Positions 48,684 through 63,282 of a DNA stretch of 64,000 bases are shown here, piece after piece. A program made the position numbers and the translations under genes. Each line of letters starts with the position of its first letter. Positions within the stretch are counted from its first letter, which is position 1. Under the pieces are notes generated by a model. That model worked only from the letters and a program-made list of their open reading frames with translations, was not told the origin of the DNA and ran no database searches. The stretch covers positions 1,713,501 through 1,777,500 of the forward strand of contig WUJK01000001.1 in the NCBI GenBank assembly GCA_011317545.1, in the 5' to 3' direction. Origin of the DNA: Coniella vitis (lineage: Eukaryota; Ascomycota; Sordariomycetes; Diaporthales; Schizoparmaceae).

Positions 48684-49656
48684 AAACACGGGGCTGTTTA
48701 TCGTTAGACAATGCTCTCACGGGCGGGTGTAAACAGACGGTGAAGAACGGAATACGACAGACAGTTGGTTCTAGCAGATGTGATGGACGCCGAGAGAGGT
48801 TAGCCACGGCATACAGTGGCAGGCAGCCTTGACCTAATCGGGCGTTGCTTACAAACATAGTACATAGTACATAGCAGTGCACGTGTTGCCTGACTAATAG
48901 TAGTGATATGAAAGGTGGCTGCTAATAAACTAATCACAACCACGACATTCAATGGTCTCTGTTGCGCTCAGATTGCACCACGGACGAGCAACGTTCCTGG
49001 GCCAGAGGAGGGGGACATGTCACAGTTGCTCGAGGACAGTGCGTTACTGCTTAGCCCAAGAACTGGCGAACGGTGATGTGCGGCTCCCCTACGAGCCCAC
49101 GCGCAGATATTATTCATATAACGGCGTGACTGACGTGCCATGTCGCCGCAGCTGGTCGCGTCGTCGTCATCATCAGTGCCATCGTGGGCGCCAGTCCTTC
49201 TTCTTATGCGTATGTATGTATACTAATGCACACTTTGGCCTCAAACACACCTGGGGACAATGCTTGTCCGTGAGCTCGTTTGCCAACCAAACAGAACCTT
49301 CCTATCCGTCCGTCCGTCCATCCACGTCTTTCAGCTCCGTTCTTGCAGGGGACACTACCCCGAGAAGAGGAGAGAAGAAAGAATTCCAGCAGAATATAGA
49401 CGGGGGGGCCCCTTGGAAGAGAAATCGCCAGCATTGCTCTGAGACCCTTTTTTTTTTCCCCTTGTCCCCTTCAAGTACCGCCTCCCTTGGGACTTGGCTG
49501 TTTTATTAATAACGAAAAGCCCCGAAACCCGTTGCAATCGCATTCATGCGATCGATGGGGCTCCCCTTGCCATGTGGTTTGTTCTTTATTTCTCCTAGTG
49601 TCTGTCCATGTGCTCAGACCGCACATACACGACAAGAATTGTCAGGGCCACCCCCT

Positions 49657-49658
49657 TC

Positions 49659-49694
<36 letters not shown>
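49657..49694. repeat. (CT)n microsatellite
   Basis: Nearly pure CT dinucleotide run with one G interruption. Confidence 0.9.
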
Positions 49695-49698
<4 letters not shown>

Positions 49699-52500
49699 AT
49701 GCGCTCCTCTCCACCAACCAACTAAACTCCTCTTTCAACTTATTCACATCACATCACTCACTCACCGTAAGACGAACCATGCAAGCGTCGTTGAGCCCTG
49801 ACCCCCCCCCCCCATCCCCTTCTCCTTGCGCCCAAAGCTTCAGCTTCTTGGCCTCAAGTTTTGAAACTAGTCCAGCCAAGCCTTTATTATCCCTACTAGA
49901 GCCCCCCCCCCGTGTTTCGTTTCCCATTGTTTTGCCTACCCCCCCGGGCCGTTGCGTTGCCAAATCTTGGTTCCCTCTTTTTTTTTCTTCTTTTTTTTGG
50001 GCCCCCTTTTATTATACTCTACCTTAGCTGGGGTTAGGGCCAGGGGGGGGGGCTAGTAACAGCCGATCCATGGGAGGATCATGCTTGGATCACCACTAGT
50101 CTTCTCAACGTGTCCACGCCTACCTAGTACTATTAGTCTGTCTGTGTGTTGGCGCCGAGCAGCGGGCGCGATAGAGGACAGGAAAGTGGAAACCACCAAA
50201 GAAGAAAAAAAAGAAAGAAGAGAAAAAGAAGATAAAAAAGAAAAAGAAAACCTTAGCACCAGTGCAAACAAACAAATCGTGAAATTCCCCTTCTTGCATC
50301 TTGTCTTTCCTCCCCCCCAACCCTTCTACTATGGAGACGGACTTCTCGCTCTTGGGGCTTACTAAAAAAAGAAAAGGAAAGGTTCCGAACCAATCAAAAT
50401 CGATTTTGCAGCGGGAAGACGGGGACAAACGATTTCAATTTTTTTTTTTGGTGTTTTGTGTGTTTTTTTGTAAATCCGTGTATATATGATGTTATCGTGT
50501 TTTGGGAATATCGCAAATTGGTAAAAGTATTTATATACCATATATACCCGAGTAGGTAGTCTATCCCTTCTTCTGAGGAAGCGGGTTTCTTGTTTATTTT
50601 TTTCTTTTCTACCCTCCCGGGATTTTTGAAATCAGGATCAGCTTGCTTTGTGAGAAAAACACGACGCTTGGACAACTTACAGTACAGAATAAAAAGTCTA
50701 GATGGCCGAAATACAAGTAAAGAAGAAGAAGAAAAAAAAAAATAGGCCGCCCATTCCCCCTCTCCCCGGGGCTTCTTTCTTAGCGACATAACAACTCCCG
50801 ATAGTCAGTCAGTCATGCCGTACACCAAACCAACATCAGAATAGCATAGACACACCTTCCCTTTTTTTTTTTTGGTAGTATATAGTAAATTACCGTTTCT
50901 CTTTTCATTCAGTCTCTTGTGCGCCCCCCCCCCCCGGCCTCCAAAATTACCCAATGTCGCCCAGTCCAGTTCACCAGTCCAGATGGCCCCCGGTGGGCGG
51001 TGGGGAACTACGACAATCTCGCAAAGTCTAGCCTGGTGAGGATTAGTGAAAAGGGTCCCTTCGTTGCCCCCTTCCTCCACATACTATGTACTAGGAGGAC
51101 AAAGCTACATAGTAAGAAAGGTACGAGATGATTGGCTGGGGGGGGGGGTAAAACTGAGAAAGAATAATGATGGAAAAAAAAAAAAGAAGGATGAGGATTG
51201 ATGGGGCGGTGAGGGTGAGGATGGTTGATAGAAGGTTAGTAGAGTAAGTAAGCTTGCGTTCCGTTTTTATGTGAAGGACGATGATTATATCTTTTGAAAC
51301 ATGATAAATGCGTAGTTTGAAGTGGATTATTATTTTATTTTATTTTATTTTTCCAACCCCCCCCCCTCAAACAAAACAAAACAATAAACCCTGAACGAGC
51401 TAATTACCCATCGTACACTATACCATCTTCGTACCAAACGAATCCCGCCCGCCCGTTTTTATTCTATTCAATTGAAGAAACATGAGCACGATTACAGAAG
51501 GCTTGGGAAAGTTCTAGCGGCCTTCTTTTCCATTCGAACTGTCATTCATTCATCCATCTATTGTCAATCAAACGCTGGTGATTGGCTCGAGCGGCAGCAA
51601 GCACACACACTCACTCACTGGTCCGAAACAACAACAAACAACAGCAACAACAAGAACGACCACACCGACAGACAACACTACTCGAAACTTGGTCCATGCT
51701 TGCCCACTACTACAACGGTGAGTGAGTAACCAGGGGCTGCGTTCTCCTTAAGACTATACACACACACCAAAAAAAGTATGTTTTCGTCTAGCTGTTTTGT
51801 CTGTTTGTCTGTGATGGAACGAAAGAATGAAAAAGGGGGGTGTGGCATTTTTTCTTCTTTTCTATCTTTTCTTCGAGACAAAACTACGTGGCCTCCTGGA
51901 ACGATGACTATCATTTGTATATAGTATGTCAAGTACACACTAAGCATGATAAGCGAGTAAATAAAGTTACTATGACCGCTTTTTCTTTTTTGAGTAGTAC
52001 TGTATGTAAATCAAAAAGTCAACACCTCCGCGGCGGCCCGGTCCAATGCATTCAAGGGGGGTCCGCGTAGTACTCTCTCTGCCTTCTACAGAAAGCCGCT
52101 GGCTGTAGTTTACACTACTACTACTACTACTATTACTACTATGTATGTACATGGTGATGTGTGTGCTTTGTCTTCTTTGTAAGCACAGTGGGTGAGTGAG
52201 TAACCAAGAAGAAGAACAAGAGGGAGAGGGAATAAAAAGAAGGGAAAAAAAAAAAAGCCAAGCAACAGCATGAGATTACTACAATATAGACCCAACTCGT
52301 TGGCTCAAACCCGGGGCCTGCATCTCAGCCAGGTGAACGCACGCACACACGCACACACACACAAAAGAGAAACGCAAGCGGCAACGACACACGCAATGCG
52401 GCATGGTATGTGCACTTTTTCCCTTTTGCTTTGGTTGGGGGAGAGGGTGGGTGAGGGGGAAGAAATAGATTGAGATAGCCGAGGCACGGTGTGCGTGCGT

Positions 52501-52654
52501 GTGTGAGTGAGTATGAGTGAGTGAGTGTGAGTGAGTGTGAGTGAGTGTGAGTGAGTGAGAGTGAGTGTGAGTGAGTGTGAGTGAGTGTGAGTGAGTGTGA
52601 GTGAGTGTGAGTGAGTGTGAGTGAGTGTGAGTGAGTGTGAATAAGTGAGTGAGA
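52501..52654. repeat. GTGAGTGA minisatellite
   Basis: A GTGAGTGTGA ten-base unit is repeated about fourteen times with little variation. It is the longest simple repeat in the desert. Confidence 0.95.
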
Positions 52655-54149
52655 GAAAGAGAAATCAAGTCAAGTACTACAAGGCATGTGCATTGTATTT
52701 ACACTGTTCGCAGCACGTGGGTTTGAGCTGTGTGTTGACGGCAGGTAATGTTGAAAAGCAAGCGACAAGAGAGAGTACTTGCATCATATATTCCCGGGCA
52801 AAGAATAAAAAGACAAGAAAAAAGAAAAGAAAGGAGAACTATAATATGTATCAGCACACACAACAAAAAAGGTGTGGTAGAAACCGCCTGTCTCGAAGCT
52901 TTGACATTTCCCCGTAAAGCATCCAATAACAAGACAGCATGCAGACATGCCTCGGGAATCTCAAAAAGAATGTGACCCTCCCAAAGAAGAAAGCGAGAGA
53001 AAAGGGTCACATTCTGCTGATTGATCGCGGGCCCAGGCAATAAGCCATGCTCTCCCTCGCGTGTACATATGGATACATACGTTTAGTATCATTATGCAAC
53101 GGAGAATAAAGGTAGAAGGACAAGCTAGATACAACCACAACCACCACAAGAAAAAGAAAAGCAAAAGGAAAGAAGAGAGAGGGGGGGGGGAAACAAAGAA
53201 AGAAAAAAGAGAGAATGCCCCCCGCCACGCCGACGCCACGAGTAACCAAACCAACAGCTCGGTACGGTGTCCTACCTTTTTTTTTTTTTTTTTTCCTTCT
53301 TCTTTGGGGCGCTAACAAACCGGCACTTCAGCGTCCCGAAGGTCGGAAGCCGCCCATGTGTTTCTACAACCTGATTTGAATTTTTGCTTTTCCCCATGGG
53401 TCGCTGCCGTGTCTCTGATCTTGCATATGGAGTGGGAAACTCCAAAGATGGAATAGATGCACTGCCTGTTCCCCCACCTGAGGCTTGTGATACATACATA
53501 AGGACTGTGTTCCCGTGTCCCATGTGAGTACTCGCTTGCAGCAAGGAAGCAAGCCATGGCGGGGAAGGAAAAAGAAAAATGGGGCAAGACAAGAAAAAGA
53601 AACAGCAGGAAAACCAAAAAGCAACAACAGAGTGAAAGCCAAACCAAAAGAGGGAGACACGGTGCACGGCGCTTGGCTTGGTGAGTTCCAGAGTCAATGA
53701 CTCTGTTTATGGGGCGAGAGACGCAAAAAGGAATACTATATTTTATCTGACGGAGGGGAAAGAGGCATAGTAAACCGAAAAAGAATACGGTGTAAAGCAA
53801 AGCCCCGCCCCAAAAGAGACGTGTTCCGCTTCGGCACAATGCGCCTCGGCCTCGCTTAGCAGTTGATAGAAGGCGTGCGTTGCGTTGCGTGGGTGAGTCG
53901 GGGTAATACATGATCTCACGATTGCTTTGACGGCCTCGAGTTTTGGGTTTCAAGGTGGACATGGAACCAATCGATCCGTGCAGGTGTGTACCATGTCACA
54001 AGACCTTTGTTCCCACTGCAAAATCTGGGAAAACGAGAGGTTTTGTTCCAGTTTTCACCCACACGCCCTTGACTGGGCCCGCAGATAGCCATCGATCGAC
54101 CAGCCTCTTTTTCTGGCATGCATTCAACTTTAACAGTCCATGACTTGGG

Positions 54150-54174
54150 GAGAGAGAGAGAGAGAGAGAGAGAG
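54150..54174. repeat. (GA)n microsatellite
   Basis: About twelve GA units. Confidence 0.9.
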
Positions 54175-54634
54175 TCCCAGCCCGCTGGATCGGGTCCAAA
54201 AAGCCAAGGAACGGGAAGAAAAGCCATACAGGACTGGCTGGTTGGTTTTCTGTTGGCTTGACAATTGTCTCTGCTTCCCGTCTCCCACCCCCCCCCCACC
54301 CAGACCGAAAAACATGGAAAGCGAGTGAGCGAGTAATGGAGCGTGTGACTGACAGGTCCAAAATATACTATACTATCGCTTTGGCAACCATTCTTTGCAA
54401 CGACATGACGCAAATCAAAAGCCCCCCAGACAAACTCATTTCCTCAGCTTTCTTCTTAGCAAGCAAGCCCCGGTCTAAGCTTACCCTCGCTGAACTGCAC
54501 CACATACCAGTCAGTCAGTGTACAGAAAAGAGAAAAGAAAGGCCCTCTCCATAGCAACAACATTTGCAAACGGAATCCAACGAGGGACGTAGCCGACAAT
54601 GGGATTTCTTTCGTCCATGGAGATCGGATAAGTG

Positions 54635-54670
<36 letters not shown>
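54635..54670. repeat. (CA)n microsatellite
   Basis: About eighteen CA units. The intact CpA steps show this region has escaped RIP. Confidence 0.9.
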
Positions 54671-54674
<4 letters not shown>

Positions 54675-54735
54675 TATATACACAAGACTGCGCGAAGGAA
54701 GGGGAATGATGACTTGCGTACACAATAGCCCGCAC

Positions 54736-54802
54736 TAAAAAGGAAAAAGAAAAAAAGAAAAAGAAAAAGAAAAAGAAAAAGAAAAAGAAAAAGAAAAGAA
54801 AA
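54736..54802. repeat. (AAAAAG)n repeat
   Basis: Ten or so hexamer units with small slips. Confidence 0.9.
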
Positions 54803-56256
54803 GGAGGAGAGGGGAGAGGGTTTTGCTAGGGCGAATACGGTCTAGCTGTATACATGTATGTATATATGAATCGGCAAATCTGGGTCATACATAGATAATA
54901 CTTACTACTTACATAGTATACATAGTAGTGCTTTGCTCACAGTTCAAAGGTAGGCTCGGTATAATTCAGATATTGTGCCTGTAAAAAATACATTGCTTTC
55001 TTCGCATGTACACCCACCCACCTTTCACCAACTCGGGGCAAAGAGGGCGTCATACCGGGGACTATGCCAAAAGTGGAAGACGGCCCAACGGCGGTCCCAG
55101 CGCATCGGGTGTGGGATGCATCGCAGCAAAACTGTTTGGCTTGGTTTCTTTCCTCCTTGTGTTGGCGGAACTGGGCCAAGTTTGTTGTCTGGTTTTGGTC
55201 GTGGGTGTGGATGTGGATAGATGATGATCGTTGGGATGAGGTGAATGATTGGCATGGACCAACAGGACAGAATGGAAAGATGCATGGAATGATTGCAAAA
55301 TAAGTTTAAAAAAAACCAAAAACATCACCCTATTCATTGCCCAACTGTGGGTGTAAAAGCACTAATCCTCACTCGCTCGCCCTAGGCCAGCTTCTTCTGC
55401 ATCCAGACCCTCCACCAATGCCAATATCACCATCAAACAGAGAGACGGATCGCCCATGGACAATAAGCGAGAAACAAAAAGACAATAAAAAACCAAGGAC
55501 AGCAAGGCCCAGCCCCAAGAAATCAATAACCGCCCCGGCCCCCTCCTATTTTCAGCGCCCAGAGAAAAGAGGCACACTATATCCAAACAAAGCCTAGTTC
55601 TGCCCATATTTCTTCTTTTTTTTCCCTCTCTCTCTCTTCTTCTTTTCTTTCTTCAAGTCTCGACAGTGGACTATGTAGTGCGGAAAACCCGGAAATGGTA
55701 AAGAATCGATACGTAGTCATAAGAAAGAAAGAAAACTAAATCCCACGTGGGAATTTCTCGAGCGGAGGATCCGAAAGCAAACAAAGTCGAACCGGGGAAC
55801 CCGGATTCGAGTTCCAACCTCTCAAATCCAACCCCCCACGAGAGTCTTGGAAAGAAACCCCCCCCCCCTCCCAAAAAAAACAAACAAACAAGATCACCAT
55901 CAGAAACAATACGCAGTCCGTATTCATCAACCATAGTCCACCATAGTCCACCATAGTCAACCATAGTCCTGTGACATACTTTTCCGCTAAAGTGAGAGGG
56001 GAATCAAAGGGGTTTGCCCAAGAGCCTTTCCAAAACCATCCTCCATCAAAGCGTCGATAGAGACGGGGTGCAATTCTCAATTTCTCGTTTGTTTCTTCTT
56101 CATCTTGTCCCCTTCTGCATGTACTATGTAAGCAAAGCCAACCCTTCGCAAAACACGAGGCAAAACAGAGTTTATTATTATTATTTTTATTTTCTATTAC
56201 GCCATATTCGTATTTATCCATGCTCAACCCATAAGCAAGCTCCCTGTTTGGCTGTT

Positions 56257-56285
56257 TGGCTGGCTGGCTGGCTGGCTGGCTGGCT
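56257..56285. repeat. (GGCT)n microsatellite
   Basis: Seven GGCT units, flanked by TTTGGCTG repeats. Confidence 0.9.
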
Positions 56286-57719
56286 GTCAACATAGTATCT
56301 CCACAGCTTACGTATTTGCAAATCCGATCCTCTAAAAAAGAAAGAAAAAAAGCAATGAACGGGCAAGGCAGGAATTTGTTGGCCAAGAGCAAAATGCAAA
56401 ACTGGCCGTGGCGGGTGTTTTGCTGTTACTTGCCTTGCCTTGCCTTGCCTTTGCGGTTCCCTTTTACCTTGCCTGCTAAAGAGTGAAGAGTCAAAGAGTT
56501 TGACTGACGATGATACATGATAATGATGACGGTTGTGAGTGTGCCGGGGGGCGGGGGCGGGCAAATAGAAAGATTTCCCACGAGGAGCGACCCGACAGAC
56601 TGGTGCGGGCCATCTTTTTGACGGGTATGTACTTTTTTTGCTTTCTTTCTTTTTTCTTGGTTTTTTCTTCTCTCTCTCTCTCTCTGTGTCTGTCTCTTTT
56701 CTCTCTCATCAGCCCGCAATTTAGGTTTCTAACCCCCCCCCACACACACGCGCGCAAATCTTATAGGTACATCTCTTGTACAGCTTGTTTCGCCCAACGA
56801 GCAATGTACCCGCTGGAATATGAAAGGGGGGGATGGATGGGCACATACTACTATGTATGTTATGTACTCTACTCTTTTTATGAAGGAACATACTATAACA
56901 GGGTACCAATTGCGCAAAAAAATAAGTTAGCATGGCGGCCCAATGCATTGGATCGGAACGCAGCGCATCCGTTCAAAAGACCCCGCCTCTCCCCCCCACC
57001 ATTGCCCCCAGCTAGCTCAGCCTACCAGCTCCCAGAAGAACAATGGGGAATGGGAAGAAAAAAGGCACACACACACATGGTACTATGTAGTGACGCCAAG
57101 GTGTGTGGCAGGGTAGGGGGGGGAGAAGAGAGGTTGAAGCGCAAGCGAGAAAAAAAGCCAAGCGAAGCGCAAGGGGGACCCGCTGTCGGTCATTCAGATC
57201 TTGGCTCGGTGCCGAAAGGTTTTAGAGTGCGGGATCGACTTTGATAGCCGGGATTTTCCTCCAGGGTTGGGGGGTGGACGGCACTCTGTGTGTACTGGTC
57301 AAGTACCTCCCCGCCGTGGTTCTGCCTGTGAGCTACCACATCAGTACCTGCCGCAGCTGATACTAGTGCACATGGTATACATAGTACATAGTAGGAGATG
57401 CGCACACCGTAGCATCATTGGCACGTCGCCCCGCCAAATAACCTGAACTTTATGATGAGCCTTCGTTCGTCCATGCTCTGTTTGAATAAAGAAGTGCCGT
57501 TTGGGTCATCGACCATTGCCACAGACCGCTTCAACAACTTGCTTTTCAGTAGAGGGAACCTTCAAGCTGCTGCCTTGGTGATGTGATGTGGTGGAATGGA
57601 TAAATGATGACGACGCATACAGAAATGATGATGGCATTCCTAATCTGTACGCGCATGTGTAACGGAAAAAAAAAAAGAAAAGGAACGATCCTTATCGTAT
57701 CTACTATATATCTGCCAGC

Positions 57720-57752
57720 CAGTCAGTCAGTCAGTCAGTCAGTCAGTCAGTG
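57720..57752. repeat. (CAGT)n microsatellite
   Basis: Eight CAGT units. Confidence 0.9.
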
Positions 57753-60584
57753 CTTGTTCGCAAAGAAACACGCAAGGGGCGGCGACGACAGTTCGGCTAT
57801 CTGGGGCCTCATTTTGCTTATGTACATAGTAATTAATACCTTGGTGAACCCTCTCCTGTGCCTGGTGCCCTTACTTTGTATGATACACACATAGTACATG
57901 GTACAAACGGTGAGCGCAAGGCCAAGGAGTACCTAGGTACATACCATAGTAGTAAGACAGCCCCGCTCCAGCCTCCCGGGGCTGCCCTGCACCACCCTCC
58001 TTGCAAGCGCGCTCTCGGGACGACGGGTAAGGCTGTGGGTAGACCGTACACTAAACCCAATCTAGTAATCGTTCTCGAGGGATCGTACAGAGGGAAACAA
58101 CAGGAAAAAGAGGAGACCGCCCCGCCCATGCCATTGCTACCTTCCAGGGGGGACACCCCAAGCTGAAAAGCTCGCCAGGCCGGACATGGACAGGGGGCAT
58201 ATCTTGCGTAAGAATGCTGCAGCGTAATGTATCGTACTATACCATACCATGCCTCTTCTTGTTAACCGTACCCAGCTGGTATTGAGATCACCTCCCCCAT
58301 CCTCTCTACTCCACAACCACAAGCCCCCACACCCGAAGGAGGGAGAGAGAGAAGGGGGAAAAAGCCATCTTTGGCCTGTCATTGGGCTCTGGGCCCTGTC
58401 AGTGTAACCACGGGTATCCAGCATTCCGGTGCGCGGTTGACGCTGTGTGATGCCATGCCTTTTTTTTTTTCCCTCTTTTCTCTTCTCCCCGGCGATGTGC
58501 GCCCCTCCTTTGATGCAACGCTGTGTCTTGCAGTGTGTGTGTGCGATACCCCCCCAGCCAAGTAGATCCGTGTGCTGTTGGAACGAAAAAATGTCACTAC
58601 TTGATATAATCATAGTACACAATGTACATAACAGTACTTACATGCATAATTCCCACAAGGCACGGAAACTGTGCCATGTGCTCATAACAGTGGCATTTGC
58701 TTGGGCCTTATTATGCTTGGGCTTTTGTCGAGCACCCCACACGCCCTCCAAGGCAGTATTCTGTGTGTTGTTTGTTTTCTCCAAAGGGGGCCATGTCCGT
58801 AGCATGCTTTTTGTAACATGTTGCAGACAAAGCTGTCGTGCCTCCTCTGCAACGTCATGGGTATGCTTTGGGTGGAAAGCCAAAGGTAGCACAACCTCCC
58901 CGAGTTCGCCGACCATGCTTGCAGCCATCAAGTGAGAGTTTTCTGCAACTCGTGAGAAAAAGGGAAAAACAGCCTCAAAAGAAAAAGAAAAAGAGAGAAA
59001 AGGAAAAAAGAAGAAACCATACCTACAGCCGCAGTTTTGGTTGCTGGATAGAACCAAAGCCAACAACCCGCTCTCTCGTGCCTTTTCCTTTGTCGTCTCC
59101 TTCACCACTTTATGTATATACTATGTATACATAGTGACACCCCCCCCCAGTCCAGCCTCTCTCCCTTCAAACCCACACCAAGGAAAAAAAGAGACAAGCA
59201 GACGCCATGGGCGATGGGCGGCGCTTGCTGTGAACCGTTTCCCCCGTTTTCCCCATCTCCCACGTGTTCGTCCCAGTATTCAAAGTTTTTGACACTTTGC
59301 CCATCGCTGTTAGGACGGGTCAAAGGGCAAGCCTGGGCGCGCCCAGCTGGTCCTGCGCACCGATGCCTAGATGACACGAGCGTTGCAAGCCTTCATTGTT
59401 TGTGCGTTTGTGATTGTGTGCACCACCAAGGGAGAAAAAAAAAAAAAAAAAAGTTCTGCGCCGCCCAGCCGCTGGAGCTGGACCCTCGCTCGCCGGAGCC
59501 CTTTTGGCTTTTGATGGGCTTTGGCTTGGCGTGGCTTGGCTTTTCGCTGGTCGTTATATAGTACTCTGCCTGGCGTTTGGCGTTCGTTGCCCAGTGTTCA
59601 GCGATCAACCCCCGCGGTGAGCCACCCGAGTCACCAAAGAGAAAAAAAGGATAGCACCAAACATACAACGTTGTGTGTGTGTGCATGTGTGTGGCTAAAC
59701 GGACCACACCCCAGGGAAGGGCGGGGGGGGCGCCGCCGCCGCAAAACCCAGCGCTCTGGATGCGCTAACAATTAAAAAGAATAATAAAAAAACTGCCACC
59801 TTTTTGTTTATTGATTTGTCCCGTCTTGCGGGAAGAGCCTTGAGCTACTTTTTTAATTCCCAGGATTGGCCGGGTAAGCCCTGCCGCTTCTTCGTTTCGT
59901 TTCCCAGAAAAACCCTTCTGTCCCGTCTGTGCTGTCTTGTTACCGGCTTGCCCACGCTATCACTACCTCCTAAGTGAGTTTCGCAGAGAGAGGTAAAAGG
60001 AAAAGGAAAGGAAGGAAAAAACGGGGGGGGGGGGCCCAAGTGCTTTCTTTCTTTCTGTTCTTTCTTGGGCTGTTGTTGTCTTGGATGCAGTCAGCCAGCC
60101 GTCGATATTTCCGGTCCAGGAAAAAGTCGCAGCCCCTTGTACCGTGTACCCGATGCGGCCTAGAGTACGGTCCTGTTTCCTCACCCCTCACTCTGGCTGC
60201 AGACCCTGCCCAGGTACACATGAGCACGTACCCAAGTAGCATGATCGCATGGAATCTTCTTGGTCTTTTTTTGCTTTCTTTGGCGAGAGTGAGACAGAGA
60301 GTACAGTCTGTGCATATTTTCCGATCGTAGGGTCTGGTAGCTCGCTGATGGTGATGCTCTTGTTCTCTGCTCTCATCACTGACAGGCAGCACATAGTAAC
60401 CCAGCAGAAAAGAAGGGAAAATACACCTTGTCGAGGTTCTGCGGGCCCAACCTCGCAGATGTGCAAGATTGGCGAGATTGGCGAGATTGGCAAGGGTCCA
60501 GCCCGATGCATTTCGGTGGTGCTCCGCTCACCGTGATAGCAATGTACTGTAGTACTGTAGTACATACCAGGTACTGCTATCATG

Positions 60585-60600
60585 TACTATGTACATAGTA
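60585..60600. repeat. 16-bp palindrome TACTATGTACATAGTA
   Basis: Perfect palindrome and the fullest form of a motif scattered over 48-63 kb. A related 14-bp palindrome (CTATGTATACATAG) lies at 59121-59134. Confidence 0.85.
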
Positions 60601-60984
60601 TGAGGGAATTCGAAGTCCGCGGACTTTAAAAAACGTTGGTATCTCTCTCCATGTCGGAGGGCCCTGCAAAAACAGGGAAAGGCTGGTGTGGGTCTCCACT
60701 GACGGGCAGAGCGAAATCACGGTAGTGCTCTGCGCGCTGTGAACGCTTGCATACCCAGGCAGCCAGGTAATAATGTGAATACTCTGGTATACTGTACGGG
60801 TGTCAGTGGCTGCTCAGCCATGACTTGAAGGCGCCCAGAGCCAGGACTGGCAAAAATCGGCGCTCAGAGTAAATAGTAAATTCTTGAGCATGCCTTTGAC
60901 CCACCACGCAAAAGTTGCATACATAGTCCACACAGTCGTACTAATGTTAGTATTCCGGACAGGGCGGCATCGTATCCGGGTTCT

Positions 60985-61063
60985 GTCGTTGTTGTTGTTG
61001 TTGTTGTTGTTGTTGTCGTCGTCGGTGGTGTCGTCGGTGTCGTTGTGTTGTTGTTGTTGTTGC
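60985..61063. repeat. (GTT)n imperfect microsatellite
   Basis: GTT triplets with GTC and GGT interruptions. Confidence 0.9.
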
Positions 61064-63245
61064 CGACTTGTTCAAGGGCAGAGATGCTCAGAACAGGTAG
61101 ATAAGGAATGCAAAGGGGTTTCTTTCTTTCTTTCTTTTTTCTTCTTTCTTTTTTTTTTCTTTTTGCCAGGCGAGTCTTTGCTTTGACTTGCAAGCAGTCG
61201 GGGAAACCTCATCATTCCTTCGACATCCGTGACCTTAGTAAGGGCATTAGGGGGGGAGTAGAACATCGGATTTTAATCACAATCGTCTCGGCCGAAGAAT
61301 TATTTGCGCGGTCGGATCTTTTTTGCGTACGCACGCGCGTGTGCGTGTGCGTGTGCGTGTGTGTGCAGATCTCGACAGCCAGGCGGTAGTTGCCCGGTTC
61401 CATCCTCCCCCGGCATGCCACGCATGCACGGAATAGCCTCAGACGTACTACATAGTACTGTAGGCCAAAAAAGTGAGGCAACAAAAAAAAGGCGAAACTC
61501 CCCAGGGCTGTTGTCGTGGAGCCCCCGTGCAGCGCTTTGTCTCGCATCGTATTTCTAACCAGTAGCCAGTCTTTTTTTTTTTTTTTTTTGGTGCTTGCCC
61601 CAGTCACAGCGCGCAAGCCTCAGGATACGAGACGGCTGAGAGAAAAGACCCAGAGTGGCTCGTAGCGAATTGTAGGTGTCCGCCTGTGAGCCTCCATTCC
61701 CAATGCAACGCAAGGGAATGTTTGGCATTGACATGCTGAGGCCCCAGGAGCCCCCCCCCCCTTTCCCCGGGAGCTCTCGGCTGACGCACCGGCCAAAATA
61801 CAAAAAGTCGATCCTGTTGACGTGCCTGAGCGTGCAGCACTGCCCGATCTGACCGGAATGCGCGAAATGCCATCGTGCAGTGAGGAGGAGGAAATAAGCA
61901 ACACAGTATCATGTCAGTGCCTCAGCGCGCAGCTTGTGGCCAGTCAAGGACCCACAACGCGTCGCGTGGGTTACGTTGGCTCGCAAACCACCCTACTTTT
62001 GAGCAATCAGGCTCTGGATGCAGAGGGGGCTGAGGGCAAAGGGGGAAGAACCCCCAAAAAAAAGAACACGAAGGAGAAAGCAAAAGGTCTCACTCGCCCA
62101 GATTGTGGGATGAAACCCCATCCATCTGGCCTGTCCAGAGCCCGCAGTACAACGCACAATGTACGCCCGGTCCCACTCCCTTGGGAAACAAAACCGCCTG
62201 CCTGGGACGGACTCTTGCCCTGGACAAGATGCGCCCGCAGACCGGCCTGCAGAGCACAAAGATAGTTTTGTTTCTATTGCAGCATGGGGGCCATTTATCA
62301 AAAGGCTGATCGCTGATGGCAAATGTTCCTTTGCATGCGGCTATGTATGCCGCTCCCTCCGATATGCCAGCTTCGACTTGGATTCCTGTCAAGATGTAAG
62401 TACTAAGAAAGTTCGCGGGCTCGTCCACGGGGGGGCCAGGTGAGGATCTGCAAAAGAAACAAGCCATCACGGAATGGCCCTGTTGCTCCCTCGCAGAACC
62501 GCCATCTACGCTTGTACAAGTACTTGAGCAACAACAGCCCGTCCCGCCCCTTCGCGCTGTCTTACTCGTATGGATGCATCTGCATCGCCTACCGGCAGTA
62601 ACGGGCCCCCGTGTACCAGCGTGTTGCATGCTGCTCTCACTGAGACGTGTCGAGCATTCCTTTGATTCTTCTGCAGACATGGCGTGCATCTGTTGGACGC
62701 CCTTGCTTGATCTGATCTGTGAATCTCGCCTGCGACGCAGCGTGACATCGCTTTGCACCCGACTTGGGAGACGACACCCAGATTGCTGTAGGATCCTCAA
62801 CTCTGCGCCTAGAACAATGCTGACAGCAGCTTATGCGGCGGCTGCAGACCAACGACAGTCGGGGATGGGCGAGGCTGGTGAGCACCATAAGAGCGCAAAT
62901 AGGACATGGTCTTGACCCTCCGGCTCTCGCCGCTCGCATCCCATGGTGTGCAGTATGTAGCGAATACATAGTAAGCTGTTGCAAATGCCGGGCCATCGAG
63001 AGCCGGATCGAGCAATTGGGGCCGCCACGTTTTCGGAATGGTTCTTGGCGGCTGGTTCCAGCAGAGTGGGACGCTAGGCGGAAAGCGTTGCAACCGCGCA
63101 AGGAAAAGAGGGTACAGCTAACGAGTACAAGCGTGTACTGTCATAGTCGTGCTGTTTGTACATACATAGTAGTAGGCCTCCAAAAAGGCTGGCTGGTTTG
63201 TCCTGGGGCTGGTCATTTGGGACGCCTGCGTGCTGCTTGATGTGC

Positions 63246-63281
<36 letters not shown>
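63246..63281. repeat. (GT)n microsatellite
   Basis: About eighteen GT units. Confidence 0.9.

Positions 63282-63282
<1 letters not shown>

Noticed and set aside
49754..50428. Lys/Phe-rich and polyPro frames around homopolymers in the desert
   Set aside because: Low-complexity products of A, T, C and G runs with no domain.
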